In this document: piece by piece, positions 58,380 through 64,000 of the stretch
Layout: each line of letters begins with the position of its first letter
Numbering within the stretch: the stretch's first letter is position 1
From: Dermacentor variabilis
Lineage: Eukaryota; Arthropoda; Arachnida; Ixodida; Ixodidae
DNA length: 64,000 nucleotides
Reading direction: 5' to 3'
NCBI RefSeq assembly: GCF_050947875.1
Contig: NC_134573.1
Span: forward strand, 71,797,315 to 71,861,314
Made by a program: the position numbers and the translations under genes
The notes under the pieces: generated by a model
What the model was told of the DNA's origin: nothing
Database searches by the model: none
Seen by the model: the letters and a program-made list of their open reading frames with translations, nothing else

Positions 58380-58508
58380 GTGTTATTCAGAGCTCGATTT
58401 CCAAGCGTCAGCAACGGCTGATTGCGAGGGCCCAGGACGCGGCCCTAGCTCAAGGCGTTCTGGAATGAGGACGCCTCTCCAAAGCTGCATTTACCTAATA
58501 AAAAGGTT

Positions 58509-58577
<69 letters not shown>
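58380..58577 (+). mobile_element. Probable LINE 3' end with (CT)n tail
   Basis: The plus strand encodes ISKRQQRLIARAQDAALAQG and a stop. TAATAAAAAGGTTTATT and a CT dinucleotide array at 58512-58576 follow. Short C-terminal phrases of this kind before a simple-sequence tail mark LINE ends in ticks; the clade is not assigned. Confidence 0.45.
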
Positions 58578-58580
<3 letters not shown>

Positions 58581-60147
58581 TTCTGTCATGTAGGTACAAG
58601 TCGCATTTACAATTGGACTAGTATATTCTTGGACGAAAATGGACTCATTTGCCAAGAGAGAGTGAAATGGTTGTTGTCACGAATTAGAGAAGGAATGGGT
58701 GTTTATCTAGTGGAGGTTAAGATAAGAGGAGCTGGTAGAGTTTATGCAATGGTTGTGCACACAGCACGCGGTCTATTGGGGCCCCGTATATTTGTTGCCA
58801 AGGTAAGGAACACATAAGGTGTGAATGCGGGGTGTTCGTGGGTGTGGTAAGGTAACGAAACTTGCAGGCACAGGGCGGTGTTGATTGGCCCAAGTCAGGG
58901 TTGTTTACAGAGATCACTGAAATAGGCGCAGTGATTAGGGACGTTATGCCGACAAATGATGGTAGGATTTTCTCGTTTGTTTGGCTGTAGAATACGGTTT
59001 ATTACGAATGCCCATAAAAACTGTGGAACTCTGCTGCAAGCCGCCTAATAAACTGTTCTTGTTTCTAGATGTCATTTAGTACTTCGGAGAAATTCGACTA
59101 ATTTCAAGAAGAGAAAAGGTATTGGAAAATAAAAAACAAGAATAAACCTTCGCATTCTGTTTCGGCCATCGCCCTTCGGGCGCAAGGCTACCTTCAAGCA
59201 TAGGCAGTCCGTCGTGCAGATCACAAGCCCTGAAAATGACAGTATTTTTTTTATTGTGCAATAAAATTATGTCGGCCTTGATCCCAATATTTTGCGCACT
59301 ACCTCTAAGTGTCAGCATTATACAGCAAGCTGCCGGTATATATAAAGCGTTTATGACGTGGAGTGGATTACTTGGTTGGCGATTGAAACATTGATTGTAG
59401 AAAGAGAATGCAGCTACAGAAGCGTTTAAACACGATACTGCTCCTTCTCGACGCTTTTAGCCCTCGTGTCGGATATTGGAATTAAAGTGGCCAGCACGGA
59501 ATGTTGTAGGTGCGCGTAAATATTAATGATTTTTCTTTTCTATTCCTTCACTTTCCCGATGCACTTCAGTGTTTGTAACTCGGCTTGGTAGCTTATTTGC
59601 CGGATAAAACCGCACAACGTGGTTCTCGCTGCCTCGTTTCCTTTCCATCGAGAGCCTTCAAACAGAGTAGGGGTGGAATATCTCTATGTTACAAACTTAT
59701 AATGCGTGATACTAATAAGAGTTTCCGACACAGCCAAAGTAGTAAATAAACGAACGCTCAATTGCATTTCTGCCGGGGTTTCGGCACAGTCAATTGAACG
59801 TCGGAAACAAGCGGCTACTCGCAGAAAGGCATCGGCAAGCGTGCTCAAATAATTTGAAGTTAGACTAAACAGAAACGCAAGGTCAGTTTGGACCGGTAAC
59901 CTATTCTTTCAAAACCATCCTTCCGTTAGTTTCGCGATATGTTGATAGTTCGGAAACGAATGTCGGAGTTCCTTCTTTTCAATGTCTGCACGAAACCCCG
60001 GCGCCGGTACGACAGTGTGACGTCACAGATTTCAATCAAACAATCAGACGCGTATTCCAGTTTCTGCAAAACTGAGGGCGGTGAGAAAAAAAGAACAAAG
60101 CAGCGTAGCAGCACCGGATGCGCGTTGCCACCTCGGGAAATGCCTTT
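58578..60147. other. Unassigned spacer
   Basis: No gene or repeat family is recognised with confidence. Confidence 0.35.
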
Positions 60148-60880
60148 ATTGCGATAGCAGTTGTAGGGACACTCCAGGCGCATTTTTGCCGTCGCCGTGA
60201 TGTTCCGTGCAAAGTCCAAGGGCGATAACACCGTCGCGGCTTGTCGTATGCTGAATGTGCAAGTGAAAGCACGCGGAGGAAGCCGGCGCACGCGAACAAG
60301 ACAGTGGAGAGCGAACGCGCTGTTTTCCATTGCGCGAAAGGTAGTGGGTGGCAGGCAGGCAGGCAGGCAGGGACGGAGGGAGGGGTGGGGGCGCCGTTGT
60401 GCTCCGGGCGCAAGGGGAACACCTGCACCAGGGGCAAGGGGAACTGACGATCGCGGCACAATCTCGCGCGCCATATATGGAGGAAAGCGGGGAGGCAACG
60501 TGAGAGGGAGGGGTGGAGGCGGATTCGACTTCGTCAACAAGTGCGTATTTTGCACGGCCGCGCGCTATCGCGCGCGCCGGGGCAAGCGGCTGCAGACGGC
60601 TCACACCTTTGTGCGCGCATTGTTCTAGCCGCTCTTGCGCTGAAACGACAGACGGCACGAAGGCCACTTCGCTCGCTGCTGCTGCCGCGCTTGCTCACAC
60701 CAGCGCTTCGAAAGCCAACATGTGCGCTCATCGAGTGCGATTTGTTCGTGTCTGCTTGTGCGCGCCGACACAATGCTTGTTAATTCAGTTAGTAAGCGAA
60801 TATTTCAAAGTTTATACAGACGACAGAACTACTATCATTACTTCGTAAAGCTGTCTACTAATTTGCTACCACAATCGATG
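60148..60880 (+). repeat. Dispersed GC-rich repeat
   Basis: It begins ATTGCGATAGCAGTTGTAGG and includes a (GGCA)n tract at 60350-60374. The start motif recurs near 35413. The overlapping GC-rich ORFs of 110-200 codons on both strands show no domain and are probably a by-product of base composition. Repeat status rests partly on general knowledge of tick genomes. Confidence 0.4.
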
Positions 60881-61257
60881 CTTCCCCTTTCGGGTGAAAC
60901 TCCGACTTTTTTCCTATTTGTGCCGTTTTAGATTAGCAGGCAATTGCACAAGTGGGGAAGGGCGGGTGCGGTGAGGCTTTAGTTTAGAAAAAGTCGTGGA
61001 TGTTTCTAAATACTGTCCTTAGCTCTTTAAGAAGACAACGTATTCCTTCTTTGCCAATACAAAAATTAACTAGGCTCGAGCAGTCGCTGTCGAGATCCGT
61101 GACGTCACGGTGTGCTTGTGTAGCAACTTCCCAGCAGCGTCGCCACCCGTCCTTCGTTTCTTGCGTCTGTCTTGTTTTCTTTTTGGCTTACCAAATATTC
61201 TTTCACAGTGAGGTTGGCCTTCTTTTTTGGTATAGTACAAGGGTAATTTAGTAGCAC
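60881..61257. other. Unassigned spacer
   Basis: Nothing recognised. Confidence 0.3.
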
Positions 61258-61405
61258 AGCCTACATTATTTCTTTTGACTGGGCTACCCCTTCGCCCCCA
61301 GTCTGTAACTTTATTGGACCACCGGTTACTTGCCCTTCGCATTACAGGGCCTGCCCAGCTCCATCTCTTACTCTTAATGTCACCAAGAATTTCAATTCCC
61401 CTGAT
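61258..61405 (-). mobile_element. RTE/BovB-type LINE, C-terminal fragment
   Basis: The minus strand encodes IKSKRWSWAGPVMRRASNRW and SNKVTDWGRRG, the closing motif of BovB/RTE proteins (W-x-W-A-G-x-V-x-R with a following RW). It is a short fragment, and its left end merges into unrecognised sequence. Confidence 0.75.
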
Positions 61406-64000
61406 TTGCACAGTAACCCCGCGCCACTGTTTTCCTGTGTGCTAACGTTACGCCTTCATGACTCATGCAATTAAACTTCTTTTTTTCTCAGAAGTACCGA
61501 AGGTTGGTCGACTTGGTATGCCTTCATATTTGAGAAAGTTCCGAGCAGCTCGAAAAGACGCAGACACAAGACGATGAGAACAGACCGCATAGCGCTTGTC
61601 CGATCTGCTTTCTCTGCCCCCTGTGTGCGTATCGTCGCGCTGCTCGGAACTTTCCTAGATATCGCTGTGCGAAAAATCTATGTGCAGGCGATGCACTTAC
61701 AAAGGAAGGCGCGCAACGCTGCAGCAATTGTAGGGCTAGCGGGTGCACACCGAATGGCCACACCGTCCTCGTCTTACAAGCACTGACCTCAGGATCGGCG
61801 CCCGTGACAATACTAGTGCATCTTTTTTTTTTTGCTCTCTCTTTCTCTCTCTCATTAGCGTCCTTTTCTTACACGCCTCTCCGTTAGGCATCTAGACGGT
61901 AGGATATCGTGCGACCCATCCCGTTCGCCATTGGCTAGATGCGGGTGTACGCGCACTCTTCTCGGGACGCGAGTAGCTCGCTCAATCCGGCGAGCTCTTT
62001 GCTGCGTGTTACGGCGGTATCCAATAAGAGGCTAATCGGCTCGCCAGGCACGTGCGGTATGCGCTTGGGGCGCCGAGACGACCGCGCCGAGACGCTGGTG
62101 CGGCTGTCCAGGGACACACCGGCTGCTTTCGTATTCGCTCGCTTTCGCGGCAATGTCACGGTCGAGTGCCGCAGAATCGAGTTATGGCTGCCCGTGAGAG
62201 GCGTGTGAATCTCAAATGGGAGGGTATTTCGCAGGCGCCAACAGGAAAATTGAAGGCTCCTTTATTTGCACTTTCACTCGTATGTGAAATTTGTTCAGGT
62301 CAGAAAAAAAAAAAAACTGCAGGTGACTTCTTTACAGCAACTTGCTCAGTTGCAGGACGCCTTTTCATTGGCATGAGGCAAATAGCAGCGAAAAAAAAAA
62401 CGAGTGGTTGGCCAAGGGGGTGGGGGGGCGGGGGAGAGAGAGAATTGTCCCGCCGTAGTGAAGATCAGACGCTGTCCATCAATTGCGCTGCGTTTGACAC
62501 GAAATTGTCGTACTTGAATGTAGCAAATACGACCAGCCGAAAAACGCAGGACTAAAAGACATCATTGTGAGTGGACACGAGCTGAACTCGCGTGCTCGTG
62601 TTCGTTTTGTTGTGCCTTCATATTTGCTTGCTGCCTCTTTCTTCTCTTTTGGATTTCCTAACGCACTGACTTGAGCATGCATTGACGGCAATGACCAAAA
62701 CGTATGTATAGCACAGGGCTGACGGTGCAGATTCTAATTTCCACACATTTTGATGAACACGCTCATTTAACTTCTTTAATTGCTAGAAATTCGCTATACA
62801 TTGCTGAAATGTTTATACCAAGATATTTACAGAACTCCAATTGCTTTCGTACTTTTGGAACAACGTGATAGAGTTCAAAAATAAGAACCGAAGGCCGATG
62901 TAAAAACTGTACTGCGCAGTTTGCTCCATGCGCGTCTTGTTTCCAGTTGTGTGCGCGGCCGTTAATGAAAACATGTGATCTACTTGCCTGGTTTATCAGT
63001 CTTGAAAAAATAAAAGGACCTTTAGACCTGCACACGGAGAAAAGATAGCGTTTCCTAAACTGTCGTTATCGTAATGCGCTCCATCTGCACCCGAACATTG
63101 CCAAGGTCGTCCATTCCGACACACGTTGGATAATTCGGAACGCCAGGAGTTCAGAGGTCGGGATACGGCACGACGTTCGACTTGCACGCGAAAAAGAAAT
63201 AAAAGAGAAGAGAAAAAAATATAAATAAACAAGCAGAAAGGTAGAACGTGCTCACTATGGCGCAGAAGTGCCGTGTTTCTGGGTTACATGGAATAATCTC
63301 TGGGTCAGAAGCGAGGAGCTTGCTGGTGACCAGGCGAACTTGGCGGCTCTCTATCCATCGACAGAGAGATCGTGCCTGCATACGCACAGCCGAAAAAAAA
63401 AAAAAAAGCGCGGCGTGACTATTACTATTCCGGGCGTCCCGCTGCCCCAAACGTGGCACGCTTTTTGCTTGTTGTTCTTGGTTCCAACGCAAGGAGGCGG
63501 GTGCAGGTCAGTCTCCTATAACCAGTTCTCGCTTCGGATCGGTAAAACGGCTTGTTGTTGTTCCTGTTATACAGAGGGGGTAGGGCTGTCTGCTACGCTC
63601 GATAAGAATCCGTCCGTCGCCTGGCAGCTCGGGACTTGGAAGGTAACAGCTGGCTCCCCTGCATACACCGCATGCCTTCCCTGCCGCGGCTTGGGGCGCC
63701 TCGGGATTTTTGGCCGATTGTTGCATTACGCGCCATCGTGGCCTTTCGCAGTCCGTACTGCTGCTGCTGCGCGCTTGATATTTCTCGCGTGTTTTCCTTT
63801 CTTTTCGAACCGTTTTCTTCTCAGCCGCTTTCAGGTAGACCCACGCGATCCCCGTAGCTCGCTTCTCTTTCTTTTCATTTTATTTTGGTGGTTACCTTCG
63901 TTCGTTCTTTCTTCTGGTATAATTCGTGCCGATTCTGTTTTCTTTTTCTTTTTTTCCACGACGGTTTCGCGGCGTACGATATAGCCGGTGTGGCACGTGG
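61406..64000. other. Unassigned spacer
   Basis: No supported gene. A long plus-strand ORF (63268-63984) lacks domains, contains poly-A and poly-T encoded runs, and has no start context of note. Confidence 0.35.

Noticed and set aside
60146..60667. Overlapping GC-rich ORFs up to 209 codons on both strands
   Set aside because: Open frames in several registers at once are a composition effect within a repeat; no domain is visible.
63268..63984. 238-codon ORF at the right edge
   Set aside because: It contains runs of Lys and Phe from poly-A and poly-T tracts, with no recognisable domain or splice structure.

Overview
The window is eukaryotic and almost certainly from a hard tick (Ixodidae, probably a metastriate genus such as Rhipicephalus or a close relative). 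The reasons are Ruka-like tRNA-derived SINE fragments, CR1-, RTE/BovB- and I/R1-type LINE pieces, GT-AG exons, long A/T-rich spacers, and no bacterial gene organisation. It is accessory, transposon-dominated sequence. Only one short exon looks like a possible host gene start.

Layout. 1-2760: a decayed CR1/Jockey-type LINE on the minus strand, broken by a 680-bp solo LTR and by a short LINE tail. 2828-3478: a long imperfect palindrome. 3.5-14.9 kb: mostly unassigned sequence with microsatellites, a SINE tail and a second foldback (11389-12062). 14.9-16.7 kb: a satellite of about 178-bp monomers with a three-monomer higher-order period. 17.3 kb: an I/R1-type LINE end.

18401-32241: a candidate 13.8-kb CACTA/EnSpm-like DNA transposon. 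It is bounded by CACTGTAAAAAA inverted termini, has ACAGAAA-rich subterminal sequence near both ends, and carries two genes. One encodes a 911-aa protein with four zinc fingers and a Tnp2-like core. The other is a spliced SAMD3-like gene. SINEs and a MITE have inserted into its 5' half.

33.5-35.4 kb: a pile-up of LINE ends and SINE pieces. 39477-46272: a complete, young Ty3/gypsy LTR retrotransposon with 741-bp LTRs, a CTGC target duplication and one 1490-codon gag-pol ORF. Its domain order is Gag-PR-IN-RT-RNase H, with integrase before reverse transcriptase. That order, with a SCAN-like capsid region, points to the Gmr1-type lineage.

47.0-47.7 kb: a third foldback. 49.6-50.6 kb: the RNase H and cysteine-rich end of an I/R1-type LINE. 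53.3-54.0 kb: a GC-rich stretch ending in a possible signal-peptide first exon. 60.1-60.9 kb: a dispersed repeat. The rest is unassigned.

How the parts work together: the two genes inside 18401-32241 would supply mobility functions to that element, and the gag-pol ORF would supply every protein of the LTR element. Nothing resembling a host pathway is visible. Boundaries, identities and exon joins were read by eye. Database searches, RNA-seq and alignments were not available.
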